Assembly: GCF_040712315.1 (NCBI RefSeq)
Contig: NC_134015.1
Span: forward strand, 55,157,464-55,221,463
DNA: 64,000 nucleotides
Direction: 5' to 3'
Source of the DNA: Castanea sativa
Lineage: Eukaryota > Streptophyta > Magnoliopsida > Fagales > Fagaceae
Shown here: positions 48,952 to 59,499 of the stretch, piece by piece
How positions within the stretch are numbered: the stretch's first letter is position 1
Layout of the letters: every line of letters starts with the position of its first letter
Made by a program: the position numbers and the translations under genes
The notes under the pieces: generated by a model
Databases searched by the model: none
What the model was told of the DNA's origin: nothing
What the model saw: the letters and a program-made list of their open reading frames with translations, nothing else

Positions 48952-49740
48952 CTAGTCCGAACTTTGATGGTCAACCACGTGAAATATTGAGACACTAACC
49001 ACAACAAGCTTCCTCTCAATCACCTCGAACACACAGACATCTCCTTCTTCTAAATTATTGTCTTTCAAAAATGCAACTCATCCCTTACCGAATCTCATGG
49101 CTGAATATGTTTTGATGGGGGATAATAGCACAAGACATTGAAGTGTGACAAATTGCTTCCCAATAATATACTTGGTAGAAAATTCAGCAGGTACATACTG
49201 CACAAGAAGGAGAAACAACTAAGCATTAAACTATATATGTTTCAAGGCCATATTTAAGAGAACATCATGATCACATTATGTATAAAGGCTCACCATATTA
49301 TGCGGCTGCGAGATACCCATGAAAGAAGGATTTTTAGGCTTGAACTTTTTGGCTGCTTGGATTGCTCTCTCTCTTCCTCTGGACATGCTAGAAAATTTTT
49401 CTAACAAACTTTTCTCTAACTTCATGTTTTGTAGGCAAATCATCTGAGGGAGATATGTTTGTATCATCTTCATCTAAGTTTATTATTTCTACCTGATGAT
49501 CTTCCAATTTACAATTTTCTTGTGGGGTGGATATTGAATCTTAGTGGCAATCTTATCAAATATAAGAACATGGAAGCTTGAATTTCCTTCATATCTGAAG
49601 ACTAAAAAATAACCATAACAGATAGAATGGTATTCAACGAAATCCTGCCAACCATTACAAAACCAAATGTTGTTATCAGCTTTCTTCAATCCCACTTGCC
49701 AAATACCACCATAGAGAGCAATAAGTGTAACTACAATGGA
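48952..49740 (-). pseudogene. Two-domain B3 (VRN1-like) gene remnant, minus strand
   Basis: On the minus strand, 49740-49489 carries the rest of a first B3 domain (IWQVGLKKADNNIWFCNGWQ; DFVEYHSICYGYFLVFRYEG; LLIFD-like). A frameshift follows, then the linker RGRERAIQAAKKFKPKNPSF and the start of a second domain (MGISQPHNM). After a 96-bp intron (donor GTGAGCC, acceptor TTGTGCAG at 49198) the second domain continues: YVPAEFSTKYIIGKQFVTLQ and LEEGDVCVFEVIERKLVVVS, to a stop at 48952. A TGA at 49078-49080 sits where the family has tryptophan (GW.AF). It is a different B3 gene from 38075-40359 and is flanked by tandem repeats on both sides. Confidence 0.75.
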
Positions 49741-49741
49741 T

Positions 49742-50055
49742 AGCTCAACACTGTTGAACCCTGACCACAAGTACCTATCCACACTCACATGAATACATAG
49801 AGCATCCTTGAAAAGTTTATGCATCAATTTTGGGGGTGAGTTGTCCACCATTGCAACACTGATGTTCGAAGTGCTGCATGTGCTGCTCAACAGTTTCGCA
49901 TTGTTGAACCCTGTCCAGTCATATCACAAACACGCACGTCAATACAAAGATATGCATTCTTTTGCAATGCACTGTTTTCAAAGATGCATAGCATCCCTAA
50001 AAAGTTTATGATACATTTAACACAGCTTGGAACTGTCTCGTTAAGTCGTGTCAAA
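49742..50055. repeat. About 190-bp units, second block
   Basis: Two units, starting near 49742 (shortened) and 49883, match the units at 48195-48790, including AATTTTGGGGGTGAG and the terminal phrase TTTATGATACATTTAACACA, which is also found at about 48740-48765. Confidence 0.75.
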
Positions 50056-50466
50056 TGAAGCACAGGAATGCTAAATAGTCTTCACGTGAATAAATACGCA
50101 GCATCTTTTGAAGTACATAGCACTAACCCGCTGTTGTAGTACAAGCTGTAGCCATATCAAACAGCTGCCTCAGCGAACCACATGCACCAAATGGCGCCAC
50201 TGCACAACCAAGTCATGTTCGCAGTTTTGCATGTGCTCCTCAACACCTCTCCACTGAATAGTACACAGTTGAGTTGTATCATCTTTACTCATGTGAATAT
50301 TTACCCTTACATATAGTCACATCCACGTGAATACTTGCCCTTGCAAAACCCCTATATAAAGTCCCATTTACACCTACCCTTGTAAAACATCTACACATAC
50401 CAAAGTCCCATTTACATCTACCTTTGCAAAATATCTACACATACCAATCTGAAGTCACATTTTCCA
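50056..50466. other. Spacer with short CATTTACA repeats
   Basis: Contains repeats of CCCATTTACA(T/C)CTACC and ACATACCAA (about 50360-50450). No gene seen. Confidence 0.45.
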
Positions 50467-50847
50467 ATGTCAATGCACAATTGGATGCTACCTCATTTTC
50501 CAAATAACTATAAAAGGGAAACAAATTCTGGCGAGGGGGAATACTATGCCGAACTGCGGTGGGAGTGGGACTTTCGCGTGAACGAGTCCAACATTCAGCA
50601 CGATGATCTCGTGCGACTCAGAGTGCCTCTTGTTGACTGTAGCTCGCTCACACTGCCACGGTGAAACATGCACCAATATGAGCATGCAGTGACTAAAATA
50701 AAAGAAGAGAACAATCTTATGATACTTTGTAGGTCCATGAATCACATGCTACAACTGGCGGAGGAGTTGGCCGCCGCAATGAACTGGCAACTCATTCCGG
50801 CGGAACGTAAAAATGTCCTCAACTATGAGGACTACTTGTCAAAATGA
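50467..50847 (+). pseudogene. Small unrecognised ORF with one in-frame stop
   Basis: One frame runs from MSMHNWMLPHFPNNYKRETN through YYAELRWEWDFRVNESNIQH to TGA 50662-50664, then continues MHQYEHAVTKIKEENNLMIL and AEELAAAMNWQLIPAERKNV to a TGA stop at 50845-50847, about 126 codons in all. The second half looks like a coiled coil. I do not know the family. Its last 25 codons plus 3' flank are duplicated in tandem (50770-50984 and 50985-51200). Confidence 0.4.
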
Positions 50848-51200
50848 ATGTTTATGTGGTGTGTGCCTTATGTCTACGGGTTAAGTTAATAATGTTAGTA
50901 GTGTTAGTGTTCGATATGCAATGCATGCATATTGGTGGCATCGTGTAAGAATACTTTAGTTTTTTGTGTTATGCCGTAGGTGTAGCCGCCGCAACCAACA
51001 AGCAACTCACTCCGGCGAAACGTAACAATGTCCTAAACTACAAGGATTACCTGTTTGAGTAAATGCCTATGTGGTGTGTGTGTTATGTCTAGGGTTAAGT
51101 TAATAATGTTAGTAGCGGTAGTGTTCAATATGCAATGCATGCATATTGGTGGCATCGTGTAAGTTATATTAAGTTTTCTGTATTATGTCGTAGGTGCTTA
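50770..51200. repeat. Two-copy tandem duplication, 215-bp unit
   Basis: The unit runs from GCCGCCGCAA through CTCA(T/C)TCCGGCG.AACGTAA, GTTAAGTTAATAATGTTAGT and TATGCAATGCATGCATATTG. The second copy starts at 50985 and carries the end of the small ORF as a dead copy. Confidence 0.8.
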
Positions 51201-51424
51201 TTGAAAAACATCACGTGTGGGAATATTTAACTTTTATGCGTTATGTGGGAATAATCTAGATTACGAATAATGTGCATGCTCCTCTTGATGGCTATAAGGT
51301 TTACATAGTACAAATGCAACAACAGTGACACACATACATATAAAACACAGTTAAGCAAAATAGTTCTCCAACAAATTCTAATAACACCACGACACGATTA
51401 CTCTTCATCTAACATCTCCACGTC

Positions 51425-51847
51425 TTACTGATACATGGGATCAGCAAGAAGTGATTGCATGAATTGTGCGTGCTCATACCACTCTCCTTCCACTGACTCT
51501 TGAATCTCGACTTGGGTCCGATATTGATTAAGATGTATCTTCATTCGATTATTTTCTTCTCTTATGAGGTTCAATGCTTTACGAAGTTCGTCGATCGTAT
51601 CTCTGGGCATTTGCGATGCGAGTCGTCGAGGCACTGGCAACTTAAAACCAACCAACTCATCATAAAACATTTGTTGTTCACGAAATAAACAAGTCCACTC
51701 CTGTCTCATGGTATTGTGAACGTAAGCACTATTTCGCAAATTTAGATTGATTGGATGGCTGAACTCATCTTCCAATACCTAGCAACGGCTCATAGTAGTG
51801 AACACATCGTGAGGCCTATAGAGTTGTGGGTTGCCAGAACCAGACAT
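51425..51847 (-). pseudogene. Small unrecognised ORF, minus strand, coiled-coil-like
   Basis: The frame starts at Met 51847 (MSGSGNPQLYRPHDVFTTMS), meets TAG at 51779-51781, then stays open for about 115 codons: EFSHPINLNLRNSAYVHNTM, QMFYDELVGFKLPVPRRLAS and a helical stretch DTIDELRKALNLIREENNRM. Its charged helix (IREENNRMKIHL) resembles KIKEENNLMI in the small ORF at 50467 and EQDNNQMQRRL in the ORF at 45681, so the three may be related accessory proteins. Family unknown. Confidence 0.42.
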
Positions 51848-52380
51848 TGACGTTGAATAAAATAACATCAAATGATTAAGTTAACTGTATGCATCAATTA
51901 TTGGTAAATAATGTAATGCTGCATAAGATGGTACACGACAAAGACATTCATAAGTTTGTGTACTATTACATGCTAAAAATGAAATACTAACACTAACATT
52001 TGACCATAAACATTAAACGTTGTTGTTAATGTCTACACGTTGTGTGCAATACAAAATGTTGTTGTTAATGTCTGACCAATGATGACAATGTGCAATACAA
52101 AATGTTGCTATAGTAAAGATTTCATTCTCTTGTGACCAACATTTACTACAACAAATAACCAAAATCACACCAATGTACTTACTTCACACTCGTTCAACCA
52201 AAAAAATAAAAAATCAGTACAATATCAAATGAAAATACCATTGCCATAAAATACTGGTGGGAGTTTTTTACCTAAGGTGATATAAATTTCAGTTGAGTCC
52301 CGAAGCAGCTGTGGATTTGTGGAGCAGAGCGGAATTCAGTTCAGACAAAAAGCAAGACACTTTGAATGGAAGGAGATGTG
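51848..52380. other. Spacer containing copy 2 of the 75-bp repeat
   Basis: Copy 2 lies at 52018-52090. Otherwise AT-rich with no ORF. Confidence 0.5.
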
Positions 52381-52384
52381 TATT

Positions 52385-52790
52385 TATTATATGAGAATAA
52401 CTCGATTTTAAGGAGTTCGAATATGCTTTATAACTCAACATTCAAGAAATCGAGTTATATTAAAAGACATGAATCCGTACGCTTGACACCAAGACAGTCT
52501 GAAAACAGGTTTAACAAGAGCATAACTCGATATCTGTATAGTTGGTTACATAACTCGATTTTAGTATAATCGAGTTATTCAGGGATTAAAAAAAGGATAT
52601 GCCACGCTGGCTATCCAGCGTGGCACAAAGCTGAAGCTAACTCGACTATTTAATAATTGAGTTCTTCACAAAACTCGATTCTCATATTGTTGAGTTATAA
52701 AAGAGGGGTATTTCCCTAATTAGTTTGGAAAATGGGGCATAACACTGTTATTTTTGCGCGAAAAGGGCATTTGCTCATTTTCGCCTTGAA
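52385..52790. repeat. Right hairpin cluster and possible MULE-type terminus
   Basis: Six AACTCGAT-like/ATCGAGTT-like hairpins lie at about 52395-52700, with a separate CCACGCTGG/CCAGCGTGG palindrome near 52600. The outer 100 bases end GCGCGAAAAGGGCATTTGCT followed by CATTTTCGCC, a style of terminus (GGCGAAAATGAGC on the other strand) seen in Mutator-like elements. I did not find its mate in this window. Confidence 0.5.
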
Positions 52791-54113
52791 AATATATGTT
52801 AAAAATAACACAGTGTGCCAATTTTTTTTTTGTTTTTTTTTAGAATCATAATGTGTTAATTTAATTATGCGGTTGACTCTTGACATACACAATATTAATT
52901 TTAACTTGAGGATGATTGCCTTTTATCATCTAAAACCATTGTTGCTTTGATGAACATGTTAGGTTATGGCTTGATCCACCTTATTGAACTCAAACCATTG
53001 AGCTTGAGACCTCTTAACATTGATTCTCACTATGGAAGTAACATAATCATGGCTAGTTCCCTAACTCTTTTAAATTTTATTGCCAAAAAAGGGGGAAAAA
53101 AAACCTAAGACTAAGAAAAAAGATTTAGTTCAAGCCAAATATTACAAGTAAGAGTAAGTTTTCTCATTTTGACGGTTGTTATCCTTCATTCCAACAAAAT
53201 GAAATTTCAATAAATTTTTCTTTTAACAAAATTTACATAAACTTAACATTATCTTATTTTTAGAAAAGTCAACCAATGCATGGATGCAAACGTAATTGTT
53301 GTCAATTGAAAAACTTTATTTCGCTTTTGAAACCCCCTTAGAAGACTCTTTGTTGTTAAATTTAGATGTGAAGGCATGAACTATAGTCCATTAGTCCTTC
53401 TAATGTCTTCGTAATTAACTTTGCAAATAAATTTAATTATCTCTTTTTAATTAATTATTGATGCGTCTCTATTTTTATTATGAATAATGTAGCAGCTAGA
53501 TTTGAATCCTTTACAATATAATAGGTATTGCACAAGGTGCAATAATGGTCAACAAAGAGTTAGACAAGATTAAAAAAAAAAATAGCAAGAAACCATTGGA
53601 TTGGATTCGAGAAATTAAAAAACAAAATAAACAAAAAAGTTATAGAATAAATGGTAAAAAGTTTTTTTTTTTTTAATCTCATCCAATTACAAACATTTTT
53701 TCAACTTTTTTTTTTTAGTTTTTAGTTTTCACGAGATCTAAATCGGTCACAACCAAATGTCTCATCTTTACTTGTCACATTACACTACACTACAAAAATA
53801 ATCTCATTTCTCCATTCGACTAAGCACATAATAATGACCTTATAAGTTCATTACCTGATAACTGGAGTTATCAAATTCAGTAGTAATCCATGATTCTTCT
53901 CTATTTTTGGATAAATATTACATGCTTAATTAACTCATTGTATTATTCTTTGTTTTAAAAAAATAAAAATAAAAGCATGTAAAATGTCTCATCAATATTG
54001 CCTTGTCTTGACTCATAAATTCACTCCTAGTCCTTCTCCTTTCATGTTCACTTTCAACTTAAAACAAATTGTTCAAAAAGTGAAAAAAAACATGTAGGGA
54101 TCACATTATGATA

Positions 54114-54643
54114 TGTTAGGATTTACCAAGTCTATTGTATTGCCATTACTGTTGCATTGTTTTTACTATTCTGTTAGTTAACTAACTCTAGCTTAAAGGG
54201 GTTAAGGGTCCATGGTTTGGTTAAGTGAGGTGATTGTATCTGTGTTAGTTAGTTAGGTTGTGGTGGTTGGTTTGTTAGTGAAGGGGTGAAGAGTTAGTTA
54301 GGAATAACAGAGTGGCATATCTTGTATATATAAGGATTTTACTAAGCCTTAAGGGCATACAATAGTATACTATTTTGAAAAAAAAATTATTGAGAATTAA
54401 AAAAAATTTTACAATTTTTTCAATTCTCCATAAAATGTTTCCAAAAATAAATAGACCGGACCCATTGTATAAAGGGCTACGGCCATGTTCAATGGGAAGA
54501 TAAGCAAGTTGTTAATCAATTAACCCTCTTCCTATCTCAGTCTTCTTATTCCCTTCTCTGTCTCTCTCTATTCCCTACCACTCTTTTCTGGAGGTTAGGC
54601 TGTCCTCGATTTCAGCTACAATCACAGGCCAACAATCCTTGCA
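54114..54643 (+). mobile_element. Small LTR-like insertion (solo LTR or TRIM-type), unit 1 only
   Basis: It begins TGTTAGGATTTACC and ends ATCCTTGCA, 530 bp, with flanks TGATA and AGATA (four of five matching). It contains GTTAGTTAGTTAGG phrases, a TATA region (TGTATATATAAGG) and a CT-rich stretch near 54530-54590, as in small plant LTRs. It is absent from the matching point in unit 2 (57530), which shows an empty site. Confidence 0.75.
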
Positions 54644-54674
54644 AGATATCATCTTGTCTCTCATCATAAAGAGA

Positions 54675-54790
54675 AAATACATGTTGTTTCCGATGCATGC
54701 ATCTTCCCTCTCACATGAGGGTGGACCCCACACTTTTAGGGCCCATCCCATGAGGGAGGATGCATGCACCGGAAACACCATATACCACCT
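54675..54790. mobile_element. Small palindromic MITE, unit 1 only
   Basis: Its arms are TGTTTCCGATGCATGCATCT and, on the other strand, GTGTTTCCGGTGCATGCATC; both continue into TCCCTC.CA. The centre is GGACCCCACACTTTTAGGGC. The aligned point in unit 2 lacks it. Confidence 0.65.
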
Positions 54791-56571
54791 CCATCATAAA
54801 TCACTTTATGGACTTTTCTTTTCTCTTTTAATTCATTTGTACTACAAAAGTGAACATTTTCTCGAGTCTCAACATTGACTTGGACTTTATCTCAAAAAAA
54901 AAATGGCTTGGACTACTCTTTTTCTCTTTTAATTAATATGCAAAACAAAAGATAGATTGTGAATATGCAAAACAAAAGAGGACATTGTCTCAGCGTCAAG
55001 TTAAATCAAATTTAATGTGCTTGCTCTTGTAAAAGTTTTATAAAAAAAACAAAAAAGGAAAAAAAAAGTGTTATAAGTTTTACAAATTTTACTATATAGT
55101 TCTTATAAATTGATATGTTAACTTTGAAAACATTAAGAAAATATTATCTATTTATTTATTACGGTGTTGAATTTGTTGATGTTATACTAATCACATTTAT
55201 TGTGAGTTTCAGTTAGCTCAACTAGTAAAATCTTTAATAGTTGAGTAGAGATTTGAGATTCAATTTCACGCTTATATCAACAATTAATATAAGTTGAAAC
55301 TCCTTTTTATTTTATTTTTAAATCACATTCATTGGCACAGGAATTTGTAAACTTTTATAGTTTGATAGCTGATAATTTTAACATGCTATAATTATATGTG
55401 AAAAATGAGTGAAATCAGGGCTGGCCTTGCACTATGCAAGCTATTGATTCAACTTGCTTATTCTGGGATTGAGTCCAGTTAGGTCCCATATCAATGCTTT
55501 TTTTACCATTTTGTTTAATCCATTTACAAAGAAACCAGTGGGAGCCTATAAGGACCCTTTACTGCTTCGTTTACATGGACTAATTGCTTTTTTCTTTGAG
55601 AAGCGTTTCCATGGACTTATGTTGGTTGGATTCAGTGCACAAATTTTTTTTGGCAAAGTCTCATGACCCAAAGTGCTGTCCTATAACGTAGTTCTTAGGA
55701 TTTTTATATGAGACAAGTCCTGAGTTCCAACTTTCACAGGAAAGACGTTATGTTAATGTTTTTGATAATTTGATAGCTATAACGGGGAGGGGGTGGTTTG
55801 AATCTTGAAAATCTCTGTTAGAGATACCATAATATGCTAATTTAGTAACAAGGTTCTTGATAAATAGAATATTAATTTTAACTTAAAAATTATTGTCTTT
55901 TATCGTCTAAAATCACCATTGCTTTGATGAACATGATGTTAGGTTATGGCTTAATCCACCTTGTTGAACTCAAACCGTTGAGTTTGAGACCCTTGGCATT
56001 GATTCCTCAAGGATGGAAGTAAGATAGCCATGGCTAGTTCCTAACTCTTTTATTTTTTATTGCCAAAACAAAAAAAAAACCTAAGACTAAGGGTAAAGAT
56101 TTAGTTCAAGCCAAATTTTAGAAACAAGTGTAAGTTTTCTCATTTTGACTTCTGTTATCCTTCATACCAACAAAATGAAATTTCAACTTTCTTTTAAAAA
56201 AATTTACATAAACTTAAGATTGTCTTACTTTTGGAGGAGTCAATCAATGCGTGGATGCAAACATAATTGTTGTCAACCAAAAAACTTTATTTCACTTTTG
56301 AAACCACCTTAGAGGACTCTTTGTTGTTAAATCTTGATAGGGTGTTAAATCTAGATAGGGAAGGCATGCAATATAGTCCATTAGTCCTTCTAGTGCCTTT
56401 GTAGTTAATTAGGCAAATAAATTTAATTATCTTTTTTAATTAATTATTGACATGTCTCTATTTTTATCATGAATAATGTAGCAGCTAGATTTGAATCCTG
56501 TGCAATATACTAGGTATTGCACAAGATGCAATAGCATCTAATGGTCAACAAAAAATTAGACAAGTTGAAAA

Positions 56572-56968
56572 AAAGTGTAAATTTCAAATTATACCCTTAA
56601 AGTTTGGGAGTGATTGAATTTTACACCTTAAAGTTTCAAAAATTAGATTTTATCCCCCGAAGTTTGGGGTGTTTTGATTTTACACCCTAATGTTTTTGAA
56701 CTTGGATTTCTCTCTCTAAAGTTTAGGGGTGTTTGGATTTTACACCCCCAATTTCTAAAACTTTGGGGTGTAAAATCCAAACACTCCAAAATTTTAGAGA
56801 GTAAAATCCAAACACTCTTAAACTATAGGAGGTAAAATCTAAATTTTGAAACGTCAAAGTGTAAAATTCAAATATCACCAAACTTCAGGGGGTGCAATCC
56901 AAATTCTGAAACTTCAAGATGTAAAATCCAATCATCCCAAATTTTAGGAGTATAATTTGCAATTTACC
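56572..56968. mobile_element. Foldback MITE with repeated TAAAATCCAAA motifs, unit 2 only
   Basis: One arm begins GTAAATTTCAAATTATACCC and the opposite arm reads GTAAATTGCAAATTATACTC in reverse complement. Between them several AAAGTTT.GGG(G)TG and CAAACACTC / TAAAATCCAAA phrases face each other, so the whole 400 bp can fold back. The aligned point in unit 1 (about 53570) lacks it, which gives the empty site. Confidence 0.8.
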
Positions 56969-59289
56969 TTTGAAAAAATAGCTAGTAACCATTGGATTGG
57001 ATTTGAAAAGTAAAAAAAACAAAACAAAAAAAAAGTTTTAGAATAAATGGTAAAAGGTCTAAAAAGAAAAACAAATATCATCCAATTGCAAACATTTCTT
57101 TAACTTATTTTTTAATATTTTATTAGTCATTGCATTCTATTGCATCTTACGCAATACCCTAAATATTGCATGAGATCTAAATCCGTCATAACCAATGTCT
57201 CATCTTTTCCCCTTATATTACATTACACTACAAAAAGTGCCACATTTCTCCATTGGAATCAGCGCATAATAATCACCTTAGTTCATTGCTTGATACATGG
57301 AGTTATTGAATTTAGTAGTACGCCGTCATTCTTCTCTATTATTGGATTAATATTGCATCCTTAATAAATTCATTGTGTTATTCTCTGTTTTAAACAATAA
57401 AAATAAAAGCATGTAAAATGTCTCATCAATATTGCCTTGTCTTGCCTCATGAATTCACTCTTAGTACTTCTCTTTTTAAATTGTTCAAAAAGTGAAAAAA
57501 CGTGTAGAGATCACATTATAATATCATCTTGTCTCTTGTTATAAATCCCTTTATGTACTTTTCTTTATCTCAATATGTACTACAAAAGAGGACATTGTCT
57601 CAACATTGAGTTAAATCAAATTTAATATGTTCGGTCTTGTAAACAATTTTATTTTTAAAAAAGTGTTATGGTTATCACATTTCTATTAAATAGTTAACAT
57701 AAATTGATTTGTTAACCTTTAAAACATAAAGAAAATGTAATTAATTTATTTATTATGGCGTTGATGTGATATTAATTACATTCATTGTCACATAAGTTTG
57801 TAATCTGTTATAGTACAATTGTTAATAATTTTAAAATTTTATAATATAAAAAATATATGTGAAAAATGAGTGAAATAATAGTTTTTTTTTTATATACGAG
57901 TTTGTATCTAGAAGATGGTAGCTTGAAAATTTTTCTCAGACCTGGGCTTGAAACTATGCAAGTTTTTGACTCAACTTGCTTATTTTGTGTTTGAGTCCAG
58001 TTAAGGCCCATTAGGTGCTTTTCACCATTATGTATAGGCCGATGTCCAAGAAACCAATGCCGGCTTATAAGGAACCTTTATTACTTCGTTTTCATGGGCT
58101 GAGATTGGTTGGACTCAATGCCACTAAAATCTTGGGCAAAAGTCTCAAATGACCCGAAGTGCAGTCCTATAAGGATAAGGTAGTTCTTAGAGTTTTTATA
58201 TGAGATAGGTCTTGAGTTACAACTTTCACACGAAATATATTGTTTTGATATTCAATAGCTATAGTGGGAGGAAAATTTTGAATCCTAAAAATATCTCTTG
58301 AAAATATCAAAATTTATCATTGTAGCTACAAGATTCTTGAAAAACACAATGCTACTTTGAACGTAATAATTATTATCTTTTATCGTTTGAAATTATTAGT
58401 ACTTTTTGGTAAATATGATGTTAAGTTATGGCTTAATCTACCTTGTTGAACTCAAACCACTGAGACCCCTTAGCATTGATTCCTCGTGAGGAAGTAAGAT
58501 AGTCATAACTAGTCCCCTAATGAGGATCGGTTCAAATTGGCCAAAAATGTTAGAAACAAGAATTAGTTTTCTTCTCATTTTAACTTTTGTTTTCCTTTGT
58601 ACTAACATAATAAAATTTTCAATATTATCTTTCAAATGAACATAAAGTTAACATTATTTTAGAGAAAGCCAACCAATGTATGCAAGCACACATGGTTGTT
58701 GTCCGTCAAAAATCTTTATTTCACTTTTAAACCCCCTTTAATGAATTATTTGCTTAGGTTTAGACAAGGGCAAGCACTATATAGTCCATTAGCCCTTCTA
58801 ATGCCTTTGTAATTAACTATGAATTTAATTTTCTTTTTTTTTTTACCCAAAAAAAAAGTCCAGGACAAAACGTTTTTCATAATTATTAATATGTTATTCT
58901 GAAAGAAGGCATCCCTCGTGAGAGTTTTGTTGTTTAACAAACATCTTTTTATATTTTTAGGATGATGATTTGAATATATTAAGGGTTTTGTTAATGAGCA
59001 TTTGTTAGTAGATTATTTTAAGGAAGTTTTAATTTTATTTTCATGAGAAAAATAAAAAATTGTAAAAAAAAAATCGTCAAAATTTTATATAGTTATACTA
59101 TCGAGTTCTTTTAAAGCAATGATTAACGATTTATTTTAAAAAAAATTTAACACTATTTTTATGAAAAATAAAAATAAATGTCAAAATATTTACTTGTGTC
59201 GTATTTTAAAAGGAAAAAAAATTTAACAACCATTCCACTACTTTTATTAGTACTAACCACTCTTTAATGATTTAATGATTAAAAATAAA

Positions 59290-59492
59290 AGTAGAGTTTA
59301 TTAAATCCTAACCACTCTTTAATAATTTAATGGTCTAGATTTTGCCATGTCAGCATTTTATTAACAATCATCTTAATTGTTTTGTTTACAACATTATTTT
59401 ATTATTTCAAGAATATTATTAATGAAATGCTGACATGGTAGAATCTAAACCATTAAATCATTAAAAAGTGGTTAGGATTTAATGAACTCTAC
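59290..59492. mobile_element. Long-stem foldback MITE
   Basis: Arms 59290-59364 and 59418-59492 are near-perfect inverted repeats (AGTAGAGTTTATTAAATCCT facing AGGATTTAATGAACTCTACT) with a loop of about 53 bases. It has no coding capacity. Flanking GATAGAGTACCCT and CTATCGAGTTCT may be part of longer ends. Confidence 0.8.
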
Positions 59493-59499
59493 TGATAGA

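Larger units (their letters stand above)
52840..58960. repeat. Segmental tandem repeat, 2.5-3 kb unit, nearly three copies
   Basis: Landmark phrases recur in order: TTTTATC.TCTAAAA (52917, 55897, 58372), GAACTCAAACC.TTGAG (52990, 55965, 58448), AGACAAG (53560, 56560), TTGTTCAAAAAGTGAAAAAA (54070, 57480) and CAACTTGCTTATT.TG (55450, 57975). Spacing is about 2980 then 2475 bp. The difference comes from insertions private to unit 1 (54114-54643, 54675-54785) and unit 2 (56572-56968). There is no ORF of note in any unit, and unit 3 is truncated. Confidence 0.85.

Noticed and set aside
53786..53800. CACTACAAAAA as a CACTA end (also at 57225)
   Set aside because: It is part of the duplicated unit, has no subterminal repeats and no partner end.
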